Source: Glandiceps talaboti
Taxonomy: Eukaryota; Hemichordata; Enteropneusta; Spengelidae
Assembly: GCF_964340395.1 (NCBI RefSeq)
Contig: NC_135549.1
Coordinates: 10,081,342-10,145,341, forward strand
Length of the DNA: 64,000 nucleotides
Direction of reading: 5' to 3'
This document shows, piece by piece, positions 1-12,415 of this stretch. The position numbers and the translations under genes are program-made. The stretch's first letter is position 1. Every line of letters starts with the position of its first letter. The notes under the pieces are model-generated. The model did no database searches. It had not been told where the DNA came from and saw nothing but the letters and a program-made list of their open reading frames with translations.

Positions 1-957
1 TTGCCTTTGTCTCTGTAGACTAAAGACACATACCTGGTTGCTGAATTCAATTTTGTGTTTAATTTTGAATCTTACAAGTTGTCACTGAACAACCTGTCAT
101 TTACTACTACCTGAGATGAAAATAGTCTGCGACAGATCAAAATTTAACTACGGTAAAGTTTTTAGAAGGTTCATGACCTGTAGATTTCAAATCAATATGT
201 GAACGATTTACACCAGAAATGTACAAAGCATAGCAATGATGTCTTCTCATTGAAATCCCATATGGGGGCAATTGATGCCTGAAAGATACTGAATACCATA
301 TCATACTTTGTTATCTGAAATGCAACCCAAGGCAGTGTTGATTGTATACTATAGTGAGTGAAATTAAATGAAATTTGAAATCGACAATTCCGTTGCATTT
401 CACAGTTCACTTGTTTAGCTCAAGTCAAGCGTACTTTATGGAGTCCTTTGCCGATCACATTCTACAATTGACAATCACTCTGGTTTTGTAAGATTGCGAG
501 AAAAGAGCCCACCATCTGTCTCATGATCTGTCAATCAAAAGGCAGGGTATTGACATGCAAATTACCCATTCCTGAAAAGGCTATAATAATGTTTTAAATC
601 GATCAAACTGTAAAAAAATAACACATAATGATATTAACTATGTTGTGACATCCTCAGTCGAACATTCAACTTTTCGAGTATGTAATCTTTAGCGAGCCCC
701 ATAGCGAATTAGTGGACAATTTTATATCGGTAATTGAAAGAAGAGACAACTGTTTCTGCTTAAAGCACTATGTGATTACAGATTAAAGAAATTACATACC
801 CTATGCACAAGAAAACCCCAAGTAACCCTTCTCGCTTTCAAAAGGAAAAAAGTAATCATGTTTCGCCTTGTTCAAAGTTTGAAATGAAAATGAAAACCCT
901 ACAAAAGTCACTGTTACGCATAAACAGAAACTGACTCATACATTAAACATTCATTTT

Positions 958-1133
958 TACCTTTGAAGTTTGCATTCTCAAGATATTGGCTTATTAATAC
1001 AATAATCAATTATGCAAATAATTGATTATAATAAAAACTACATTAACAGACGATATCAAGAACGTGCGCTTTGTTTATCATAAGTGCATGTACCAAATCA
1101 TATGAGATTTGAAAATTTGGTAAGGTTATGTTA

Positions 1134-1186
<53 letters not shown>

Positions 1187-1545
1187 TAATATTCAGGCAA
1201 TATCTTAAGAATGCAACTTTCAAATTCAATGTTGTTTGGTACATGCTTCAACCATATCAAAGCACACATTTCTTATACAGCTTTATGACATAGCTATTGA
1301 TTGTAATGTGTAATTTGCATAATCAATGATTTTCGGTAATTAGGCAGCATCTTAACAATGAAAGCTTCAAATCTTCAAATTTCACATCATTTAGTACAAG
1401 CATTTATGATAAAAAAGCGCAAGTGCTTGATGTCATCTGTTGATGTAGCTTTATATTATATCAATCATTTGCAAAATCAATCATTTGCATAATTAATTAT
1501 TTATCAATTAGGCAATACCTTGAGAATGCAAACTTCAAATTTGGC
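958..1545. repeat. Degenerate repeat cluster: three direct copies plus one inverted copy
   Basis: The motif AGGCAATATCTTGAGAATGC followed by AAACTTCAAAT occurs in imperfect form at about 1195, 1342 and 1510 (spacing about 147 and 168 bp), and in reverse complement at about 960-990. Copies are separated by AT-rich segments containing TTTGCATAAT-type sequence. A 24-bp palindrome with 10-bp arms (AATCAATTAT, 1004-1027) contains a perfect POU octamer ATGCAAAT. It looks like an old tandem or foldback transposon-derived array with a CTGT microsatellite inside. The family was not recognised. Confidence 0.7.
1136..1186. repeat. (CTGT)n microsatellite
   Basis: About 12 perfect tetranucleotide copies, lying between the inverted and direct copies of the repeat cluster around it. 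Confidence 0.97.
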
Positions 1546-4420
1546 AGATACATTGATGATAACAAAGTGTCTCGAGTGCATAAAGTACATCTACTTAGCA
1601 ATGTATTATAATTGTTAGTCCTAACTATACTTTCATGAGTAGAAGTCTTGAATTTGTAGACTAGCGAGTGAAATGTTGATGGTCAGCTATATTTTGTGCA
1701 TTTTGTCTGTCAATTCTCAACAAAACATGTCACAAAACATATTCATCTAATCAATGTTTCCTTTTCAGAATACTGGTTTCTCTATTTCTCGGGGCTTCAC
1801 TTTCTTTTTGTTTTACCTTCAAATGGAGTGGAAGTACACCTGCAGTATTGAGATAATACTGTCATATCTTACTAACTTTGGCTATAGAGGTATCAGCAGA
1901 CAAGCTTTTGAAGTTTTAATACCATTATATATAGCTATCACTGAGAAACAAAGAATTAACTAAGGCCACCCTAATACACATACGCTGTAATTAAAATGGA
2001 ACTGGTCTACGTCTACAGCAAGGTATGATTTCATGGATCAACTGGTGCTTAACTACACGTGAAAAATTCATCTAGTAGTAAAAGTTTATTTGTATAATCA
2101 CTCTAGAAATACTGGTTTGACAGGTACTGGTTTGAGAATGGGATAGGCAAATAGATGGTCATAAAACGTGGCCATCACTTTGTTATTAACCAATGAAGGG
2201 GGGAGGGCAAATGTCTATTACCACATAACCTTATCTACAGCTGTCGAAGTTTATTGATTAGTGACGCAGGTAGTGACATCATAGAAGAGTACTCATACTA
2301 GATAAGGGTTGGCATTCTACAGCTGAAGTGTCCAAACGTCGGCTGATATCATATATATGAGCTGTTCATTGTTCGATAAAGCCCACCATCCAGACCAAAT
2401 TAGGCAAATTTCACATGAACTCTAAATCACATACATTACGATATATGAACGTACTTGCAATCATCCTGCAGACTTACTTTTTATGCCAAGGATAAATTTT
2501 AGTATGAAGCGTGGATCATTGGGTAAACAAAACATTCAATAATGCAATGAATCGATGGTGTATCATGAACTGAACTGGTTCAGCAGAAACTATTTATCAA
2601 CGGCATGACGTTCACAACCATTCGATTAGCGTAGCTGCATATAAAACAATTTCAGCAAAATCACAACTTTGCATTCTGACAAAATGTGTACAGGAACAAC
2701 AATCTAAAGGCTTGCTTTTTGCCCCCTTATGACACAGATTCGGTTTACATCTTACATCTGATTGTTACAACAGCGAAACGTAGTATACGTTTCTAGATAA
2801 AGCTCTTGCAAATGCCATCTGATAGACTACCACGACAAGCATGCACCTGACTGCATGTATATATCTAGATATCGATTTTCGATCGATAACTTCTTGTTCG
2901 CTAGTGACACATATATACAGTACATCTTGAAATGTAAATCAGTAGGTTAACACAGTGTAGGGCAAATATGACCTCATAATCATGTTATTGAGCTATACTT
3001 TTGGTCCAGTTTTCATTTTCATCACTTTTGTTTTCATAATTATACTAAATCGGAGTCTAGCATCTAGTATTTTCAAGTTGAAGGTTGTTTTTTAGAGATG
3101 ATCTTGATATTTTTCACGACATATTCAGCTCAGAAATGATAAACTGAATGATGATATTTTTTCGTCTACTCTTTCGAGATAAGACAAAAGTAAATTACAT
3201 CAAGTATTATTATGTCATCGGGGTCCAATGGTTATGAAACCGTTGAAATGAGATGAACACTAGTGGCTGTTTTCGATTTTGGTATACTAAATCAATTATT
3301 TATACAACCGGATATAGGATATTTTGCCGTTAGTCAAAATAGCATTGCTAATAAAAGTAATTCATGCTGGTCTCATATTGAAATGAAACAACTGCGAATC
3401 TAGTTTGGTGCCCACTGGATTTTTTAAAACAGTCTCCCAATTTTGCTAAATCTGATTTCCTACAGAGGCCTAAAGACTATTATTAAAGATTGCATACTAT
3501 GTTCTTACCAATTACCACGAATTAATTCGATTTCAGCAGAAATCTCAGTTTGGATTGATTGGATTGCATTGACAATGTGACAAATGCATTCATAGTCACT
3601 TGACCTGCTATAAGAGAACATGTTGTTATTTCCCGGTATACGACAGATGTGTCACCGGGGGTACTTGGAAATGAGCTCTTTATGACCACGTGTGTTTTTT
3701 CGGAAGTCATGGGGTTAAGTGAAAATGTGTTCTCAACGAATTTGCTAAACTTCACAACCGAACTATACTACAATGCTGCATTGCGTATAGCTGACCTACA
3801 TGACCCAAGGCTCAGTTGTATATAGAATGAAGTAATTCCCTTTTTTCTTGCTTTTAACTCTGTAACCCTTGAGGCATATATGAAGTCGCTGTGGTGTTTA
3901 TTCTCCGTGAGGGACATTTATAGTTAGCGTCTAATATAACCTGAAGGCTTTCTTGAGCCGACGTTATATGACCTGTGAGACTGCTCTTCCCACTGCAATC
4001 TTTTCTTCTCCTTGTTTTATAAATGAAAGTCATACAATATTATTTTCTATTTTTAGCTGTCTTCTTTCTTTTTCGGGTATGAAGGTATCATATTGATTTG
4101 CAATTCTGTTAATTGTTCTCCATGATCTGACCATTATTTGTCAGTTAAGTAAACGACTCGAGGGCATGCACGTTGACTTGATATTGCTTTTTTTTCAGGG
4201 TTATCTTCATAACCCCAAGGGGCATTGAAACTGTAAATGAGTCAAAATCCAGTCAATTATTCGAGCTATACCTTCTAATGTTCAACTTTCGTAAACCTTG
4301 TACGCATTTGTGATGATAATTGCTAATGTACCGACAGACAGCGACAAGTTCTGTGATGATTCAATACTCTTTAAACAATGATAAACGTGTCATCTATAAA
4401 CAACGATAAACGTTCTTACT

Positions 4421-4421
<1 letters not shown>

Positions 4422-4489
<68 letters not shown>
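4422..4489. repeat. (AC)34 microsatellite
   Basis: A perfect dinucleotide array about 210 bp downstream (transcript sense) of the mGluR exon at 4699. It lies near the donor side of the partial intron. Confidence 0.97.
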
Positions 4490-4494
<5 letters not shown>

Positions 4495-4693
4495 ATATAT
4501 ATAAGCTTACAGGAAATAATATTGTTTAAAGCCTTTGATGCCATTTAGGCCACAGTCCGTTTATCACAGAGGGGATTGTATTTAGGCAAGCCATTATCAT
4601 GTTTAACCAAGACTGTGGTTTAACCAAAATCATTTCAAAAATGATTGGCCAATATATACTTGATTATACTTGGTTATACAATGTGTAATCTTA

Positions 4694-5074
<381 letters not shown>

Positions 5075-5232
5075 ACTCTGTTTTTGAATTAATATGTGCA
5101 CTTTCCATATACTTCAATTTCAAGCAGTATAAACACGGTGCAAATATAGAAATGGGATGTCAATATTATGCTGCAGCAGTCGATATGCTTTGATCAATTG
5201 CACAAGATGAAACTTTATAGCCAGAATTAGTT

Positions 5233-5284
5233 TATAATATAATATAATATAATATAATATAATATAATATAATATAATATAATA
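5233..5284. repeat. (TATAA)n pentanucleotide array
   Basis: About ten perfect copies of TATAA/AATAT, followed within 20 bp by a GTAT array. Confidence 0.95.
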
Positions 5285-5300
5285 CTGTGCCTACAGTTCT

Positions 5301-5360
5301 GTGTATGTATGTACGTACGTATGTATGTATGTATGTATGTATGTATGTATGTATGTATGT
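5301..5360. repeat. (GTAT)n array with a GTAC block
   Basis: Tetranucleotide array in which copies near the start read GTACGTACGT, and the rest GTATGTAT. The change is a CpG to TpG transition. Confidence 0.95.
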
Positions 5361-8300
5361 TTTCTATTCTCTTTGTTGTGAGGATGTGTATAGTTGTTAC
5401 CGATATGTGAAAAATATCGCTTTACACCGTTGGTTGAAAAAAACCAACCTTGTGCATAATGTTAATCTTATGACGGTTGGCGCTCTTATCACCATGTTAT
5501 AATACCAATTTGTTGTTCTTTCATTTATACTCATACTTGCTTTGAATTGCTTATCAATAACATTGTGAATATAGGATAACATATAAACAATTGATATGAA
5601 AATTATGAAGCTAGTTCAGAACTTCTATTACATATTTCAAATGAATTCAATGTGTGTTTTACTGTATATATATGGTCTAATCCAATTGACAAATCTAGGA
5701 CAATGTAAATTGAATTATTGTACAAATAAAAAAAATCTGCAATAATTTTCAAAAAGCAAATATTATCCTTTACTTCTTAACACATCACTTCGTTATTGCT
5801 TTCAACATAACAAAAATAGCGACTTGTACGTCAGGACATTAAATAAAAAGAACTGATATGGCCATGTCTCTTACTCGTATTTGATGGGTTAAATGAAATG
5901 CAGCATGTTTCATGCACGCTTTTCACATCGTTGAATTGCATGTTCCTTGCTACCGAGCACCTAGATCAATTCAAAGCCATAAAATTACAAGCATAAGCTG
6001 ATTTAGACGGTCAAAAATAGAAATCCAAACTTAACTTTCAGTTTGGTACAAAATGTCACTTTATCCCTTTCGTTTCGTAGCGATATGATAAGTGTTGATG
6101 TCCACGCCGTCGTTTCCCGTAGAGCACGATTCATGCTTAACTTGTAGTTGTTTACATCTGGACCCAAATAATCCAACAAAATAATATGTCTATTGGTCGA
6201 TACAACAACATTTGTACACATAAATCAATGTTATCAATTCTCATTATCACTGCTTTCATTAAGAAAAGAAAAGAAATAATCACCGTAAATGAAATGTTAA
6301 AAAAAACTTGAATTGTACCAGACTAGACTGACTGTGACCAGAAGATGTCATGTCGCTTCTTGGGCGTTTATACCACAATAAAAGGCATAATGTGATGTCT
6401 AGATCTGCTTTTTGTTTCACTTACAAACGCATTATATTCTACCAATGGAAATTTCACGCCGATTTCATTTGAAATCCATTAAAGAATTCGAATAAATAGT
6501 CATCTTGTGTTCAAATTTGAACAGTGGGCAAAATCTTCCAAATTATAATTCGTTTTATTTCAAATTGTGAAAATTGGAAATTCCGTATTGGAAAATTAGG
6601 GTTCCCATTTTCTTTTGAAAATGTGTTTGAAAATTGCACATATTTTTATTTCTATAATAAGTGGAAGAATATGGAAGAAACTTAAGTATGTGTATGAATG
6701 GAAACGACAAGTTAACTTTAATAGGTCTAATGTCACAAAATCTATGACTGATATTGGAGGACAAAATCAAAATTGACCATCTTGTATCTCAGGGCTTGTA
6801 ATGTTGTTTACGACCAATTTACATAAGCCTGCTCTGACTAAGTTTATTAAAGTTACTTTAAGGTCTTTCTAGTCTTGATCAGAATGTGTGTTTTCCATGC
6901 GTAGATATTCTTTAACACGACGAGTGATATAATCAATAAGGTTTTTCAGGAACGTAGCACTTATCTAAATGATCAGTTTTGTCTCGTTTATGACATTACA
7001 AAACAACACTAAATTGCGTAAAAATGAAGACTGACTTAATTCCGAAGTGTTTTGTTCAATTAGTGAAATCTATTTAATATTTGTAAAGTAAGACTTTTCA
7101 CAGGTGTGGACGGGATGAACCCACCAAGTCGATTTATGGTCTCTTTCCATCGTATCGAGGTCGCATATTAAAGTTGATTAGGTTATGAATGACTCACCAT
7201 CGGCTAACACAAAGGCTTACAACAGACATAGTGCTATGCACTCCTAACATTAGGGTGCTTATTAACGTCAAGTGTAAGTGGTATCGTGAGAACGTGGACC
7301 GCTGTTATCTGATTACGGTAACAAAGGGATAATTGGTTGCAATGCAGTATCGTTGTGCTGTGACAGCGTAATGACAGCTCCAAACTACCTTTCCCAAATT
7401 ACCAAACACACATCAATAGGTTTCAATATTTTGTTTTTAATTTGTGTTTCGATCAATGTAGCGAACATGCACCATCAAACATGGCAGTCTGTCACGAACA
7501 GACAGAAAGTGAATACTTCCAATTCTTCTATTTTCCGCAGATATTAATTTGGATAAATTGATTCCTGTCTTCCTTCTCCAAACTGTAAGAAGGTGTAACC
7601 TTTTGTTTGTTGAAAAGTAAACCCTTGCACTAAGAGGTCGTTGCTATCATGAAAGGCAGATTGAGTCTCCCGAGACATCATCAATTGCCGACAATACGTT
7701 GCAATAATTTGCATTGGAAAAAAAAATAGCAACGAAAATCAAAGAATTTCAAGTTAGTAATCACTAGCGCCCGCACCGTACCTTGGGGTTGATTTACCGG
7801 TGATTGCAAAAAGTCAATTTCATTTTATGAGCTGGCTAATCAACGTTCGTATAACAAGGGTGGATCAGCACCATATTGTTTATAAGTCGAAATACACAAA
7901 TTATAACCCCAAAACTGTAGGGAATAACAACGAGTCAATTGAAGTAACATAACAGACAATCAGGACTGTAAGGATAAATTGAATAAATCTAAATAAGCCG
8001 TACTAGTTGTACAGGTGCCTTGAGACGTACGTAAGGCAGCACAATCTTTGCCAGTAGTATTGTAGCCAGAAGTAGAACAACATGTATACATTTGTGTTTC
8101 CATTTAAATGCTCATTTTATCACATTTCTCAACGTTTAAAGAGTTGGTGATTTGTGCTTACACTTGGCTTCATCATAAATGCCCATATAATTATTTTGAT
8201 TGATTCCTTTCATTTTATGTGTCATTACTGTAAATTTGATATGTTAGAAAATTGTATTGTGAATGCAATCATTTTATTACATTGACCATAAGCGACACAT

Positions 8301-8904
8301 GTGTTTATTTTGTCTTTTATTTTATTTTTTTTAAATTGATAAATATATAACGGCGAGTACTATTTGACATTGTTTTGAAATTGGTAACTCTTTGATGCTG
8401 TACGTAGCAGCAACAGATTATCCAAGACATGTCTTATTTTCTACATTTCATTCCTTGGTGTAGATGTGCCACAAAGTTTTGGAACAATTTGAATTTGCCA
8501 AAAAGACATGTTTTGGGGACATGTTTTTCTAGGTTTAGGCCTACTATTACAAAGTTTCTTTATGAAGTGCTGATATTATATTTAAAAACACTGATATTTA
8601 TGACATATTCGTCAGAACGGCAGTTTGAGATATCAATGTCTGTCTACTATACCATATATGGGTTCTTTCTGTTTGGTAACATGTATTCCAAATGTCTGTA
8701 AGTCTTTCAGCCTTATAAGAATAGCTAAAGGTTAATTATGAACCTGTTATACACTATTAACAGAACACTCCGTAACTATGTTCCCTAATAACACTCTGCT
8801 CTTGAAATTACGCCCTTCATTTTGTAGACTTTGTTTTAGAAATACCATTTATACCATGCACGAGCCAGGTTCAACAAAAAATATGGGACATACACTCACG
8901 TCAT

Positions 8905-8956
8905 TCTACGTCACGATAACGCGTGTCTATGTCACGACAACGCGTGTCTACGTCAC
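8905..8956. repeat. 21-bp tandem repeat with CRE-like half sites
   Basis: Two full units and a third partial one (TCTACGTCACGATAACGCGT-type) with few substitutions. Each unit has TACGTCAC or TATGTCAC and the first two have ACGCGTG. The 21-bp length keeps a short frame open by repeating seven residues; that frame is not considered a gene. Confidence 0.85.
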
Positions 8957-9048
8957 TGATTCTGCTGTGTTCGAAATATGAGTAAAAACGCTCAACAATT
9001 CCATTACTTTCCCAGATTTTATTTATATTACTGGCGATGGTATAATTA

Positions 9049-9198
9049 TATTATTCCCTAATATTTTTCTTCATTCAACCGCAGAATACTCGTGACCTAA
9101 GGGTTGTCATTATTCGTCTAGCTACTCGTAGTGACAAGGGCCCCTTAAGTCACTCGTATTTTCCTTGGGTGAACGAAGAAAAATATAGGGAAATAATA
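9049..9198. mobile_element. Fold-back MITE with TA target site duplication
   Basis: A 150-bp imperfect palindrome. The left arm (about 9049-9102) and right arm (about 9143-9198) are inverted copies over about 54 bp, with ends TTATTCCCTA and TAGGGAAATAA. The centre also pairs (GGTTGTCATTA against TAGTGACAA), leaving a loop of roughly 15 bases. The inverted ends (9051 and 9196) are flanked by TA on both sides, as expected for Tc1/mariner-type insertion. It has no coding capacity. Superfamily assignment rests on the TA dinucleotide only. Confidence 0.75.
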
Positions 9199-10403
9199 CC
9201 TAATTGTCATTTTCACCATATGCTCGCCAAACCATGACAATTATTGTTTTTCGTTTCTTCAATTACCCTGACGTATATATGAGCTGTGGTTAGTGCAACA
9301 TTGTAAGAGTCCTTTATTCAGTAAAGATATTTATTCTACTTGCTATCGCAGGTGGAAATATCGCCATTTTGAATTCTCCAGACAGATAGCTGCCTTGACA
9401 GGCAATATCAGCAGCTGTCTTGTAATCACATTTTTCTGTTAGCAAACCTAGTATAATTCCCTGCTGTGTCTCTTGGGTGTTCACACGATTTCCTTTTCTC
9501 GACCCCTAATTTGCTATCCATATTTCAAAGCCTCCTTTTTCAAAGAGACGTCATTTGGATAATTCCCACCGTTGGTCGGGAGATAAATAGAAATTCATTA
9601 CAAGCACAGTGTATTTGATTCACAAGAATTGCTTCATTTAAGTTCTTTGTATTGTCTGGTTTCTGTATATTCTCTACGAGCATTGAAAATTAACCTGCAG
9701 TAAGAGTCACTTCGTATTGACTAAAGTAGGATTCAAATAAGGTTTTGCAAAAGTCTTATAACCAGTAGAGCTTTGGGCAGTGTAGATTAGAGATAGAGAG
9801 AGAAAGAGAAAGAGAAATACACTAACGAAAATTACATTTTATATTGCATGGCGGACGTTGAATCACTCAATGATGGTCGTCAGTCTACACTATATGGTGG
9901 TATGACGTTCATTATCAATACTTAGTATATTTGTCTCATTTTCTTTCATCATATCTGATCATGCATAATAACTGTTTGAAGTTGTGTAAACAAAATTGAT
10001 ACTTACAACGCTACAGGGGAACATTTATTTTAAGATCCAAACACACTTTGAAATGCAGATAGCTTTATATTGCTGTTGATTGAATGATTACTGACGGCGA
10101 ACTGAAATTGTATACATGTGTGTGGCACATTCCAAACAATATAGACGATGCAGTTAGTCTATGTTAAGATACTCGTTGTAATCAAACGAAGCAGATGAAA
10201 ATCAGTCTATGTTTTGTGGATGCCACAATGTATATGTGCATGCCAATCACACTGTGTTAATCTGCAGCATTGTGATCATTTTAGGAAGCCGTGGGTATAA
10301 TGTTAGGCATGCCATATTCAAATATGATATGTCATTGGCATGGTGGCTTATTAAGCTTGTAACTTTAATTTCCAATTTCCCATTTTTAAAATCTGCTGTT
10401 AAA

Positions 10404-10512
10404 TCTGTCTGTCTGTCTGTCTGTCTATGTATGTATGTATGTATGTATGTATGTATGTATGCATGTATGCATGCATGTATGTATGTATGTATGTATGTAT
10501 GTATGTATGTAT

Positions 10513-10543
<31 letters not shown>

Positions 10544-10544
10544 C
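10404..10544. repeat. Compound (CTGT)n(ATGT)n(GT)n array
   Basis: Three simple arrays in series, with ATGC variants inside the ATGT block. Long frames on both strands here are translations of the repeat. Confidence 0.97.
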
Positions 10545-12190
10545 GTATGGAGTCTTGCATGCCACATATTCAACACCTTTGAAGAAGTCTAGTGCATTTC
10601 TCGGTATGAAAATAAATGTAAAATGCTGAGTGGTCACAGACTGTAAAAGGTGAAACTAGGTCATTCACTCCGAACATTTCAATCAAATCAAATCTAAAAT
10701 GTGTGGGCGTTGGCTATATATACGGCTGAGTCTTCATAGATAGGAATCAATATAATTCATGAATTGAAAAAAGTTTTCAACTTCGAAATGCATGTCATCC
10801 GCTCTTTGTAACAAGATTAAATGAACGCATTGTTACATGTTTGCCCTAGCTATAGCCTTTATTAATTATGGCTTACCACTGTTCATATCACACGTGATAA
10901 AGCTTTGATAAAGAAGGCATTTCTTACGCTCCATATGACTAAGTAAAACTGACTAAGGACATTGAGAATTATAAATAATAAACATCTTTGTAATACATTA
11001 TAGATGAATATCTGTAACAGTAAATTATTTTGAAAACCTGGGTAATTTTAATTGCCTTTATAAACGGCTTAACACAGTTGACTGCACTCTAGTCAGAAAT
11101 ACAAATGGCTTTACAAGAATGCTAGTTCGATGCCAATGATTCTATGAATACTACCGTGTGTCCTATAGTTGGACATAAACAAGCTCTGGTGAGTAAAAGT
11201 ACAGCAGTATGTACACCTTCATATCACGGTGATCTCAGCAGTGTGCACACCATCAGATTTAAAGAATCAAGATTACACTCATTGTTCTTGGTAATTTGTA
11301 CTGGTCATGTTGTTGTTGTTACTGTATATACTAACATCTCAACGCTTTAGAAATCTTGCCAGAGTATCGTTGCAGTCATCGGCTAGGGAATGTTAGACCA
11401 TTTATATCTTCTCCAATGTCTAACCTTTGGTTATGATAAAAATATTATTCGCATTTCTTTTACAAATTTATCAAGTTGGATCATTCCTAACGTTAGGATT
11501 ATAGACTTGAAGTAGCAACGAATGCAAACATGTCGTCACATCCTGCACAATATACCTTATACAATGTACCTATACTGTTACGCGTCATGGTCAAATTTTG
11601 TAGAATTTTCGGTTTCCATTAAAAAAAATATTGCCTTCAGTTGAATTTTATTCGGATTAGAGTAGGAGATGCAATTTTCATTACAAACCAAAAGTTTCAA
11701 AAGTTCCAATCGTTTTCTTGCAGCTTTTGATTCTCTGAAGCCAATCTCGAAGAAAGTACTGAAATTTAATTCTTCTAATTTGTGCCACTTTAATCAAATG
11801 TATGGGATTTCTTTCACTTGTATTTGTTTTACGCTATTTTTCACTGGTTAATAATCATATAGTCATACATAGATTACATTATACACTCTGGTGAGTTGGA
11901 TAACGATTATATCATATATCGTCTAAGATGTGAGAATGTAAAAGTTACTATCATTGACAGGTCTATTAAAGTAATTGAAAAAACGTGTCCCAAAATGATT
12001 TACCGGTAAGTTAAACATCGTTGAGCGTAATTTTTGTAATAGGACAAAATCTATCGAGTCGTGAGAGTACAAGTTGTGAACTCGGAATTTGACAAAGAGA
12101 TGGATCATTTTACACATCAATGCTGTAATAGTGGACATTGTACCTGTTAATATGTTGTGGGTTTTATCCATTGTAGTGTAGTGGTAGGTT

Positions 12191-12283
12191 TAAATCTTGA
12201 GCTAGGTTTTGAATACGGTCCCATGTTAGTTTGACTTGATGCCCATATATGGCAGTGTTCATTGAATATTCAATATCGAGGGA
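12191..12283 (+). repeat. Dispersed repeat, copy A
   Basis: Shares with 50963-51074 the ordered blocks TCTTGAGC, GGTTTTGAATACGG, CCATATATGGCAGTG and TATTCAATATCGAGG, in the same orientation. Substitutions and a spacing difference of about 13 bp point to an old transposon family. The family is not identified. Confidence 0.65.
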
Positions 12284-12395
12284 CACAAACTATCTAGGTC
12301 ATACACTTGTTCTGGTCGATGGAGGCACTGATTTTTAAGGTCCGTCCCGTATAATGCACATTCATTACGTTTGCTTACAATGTTATGTTTACAGC

Positions 12396-12415
12396 TACAC
12401 ACACACACACACACA
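12396..12415. repeat. (CA)10 microsatellite
   Basis: Short perfect dinucleotide array. Confidence 0.9.
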
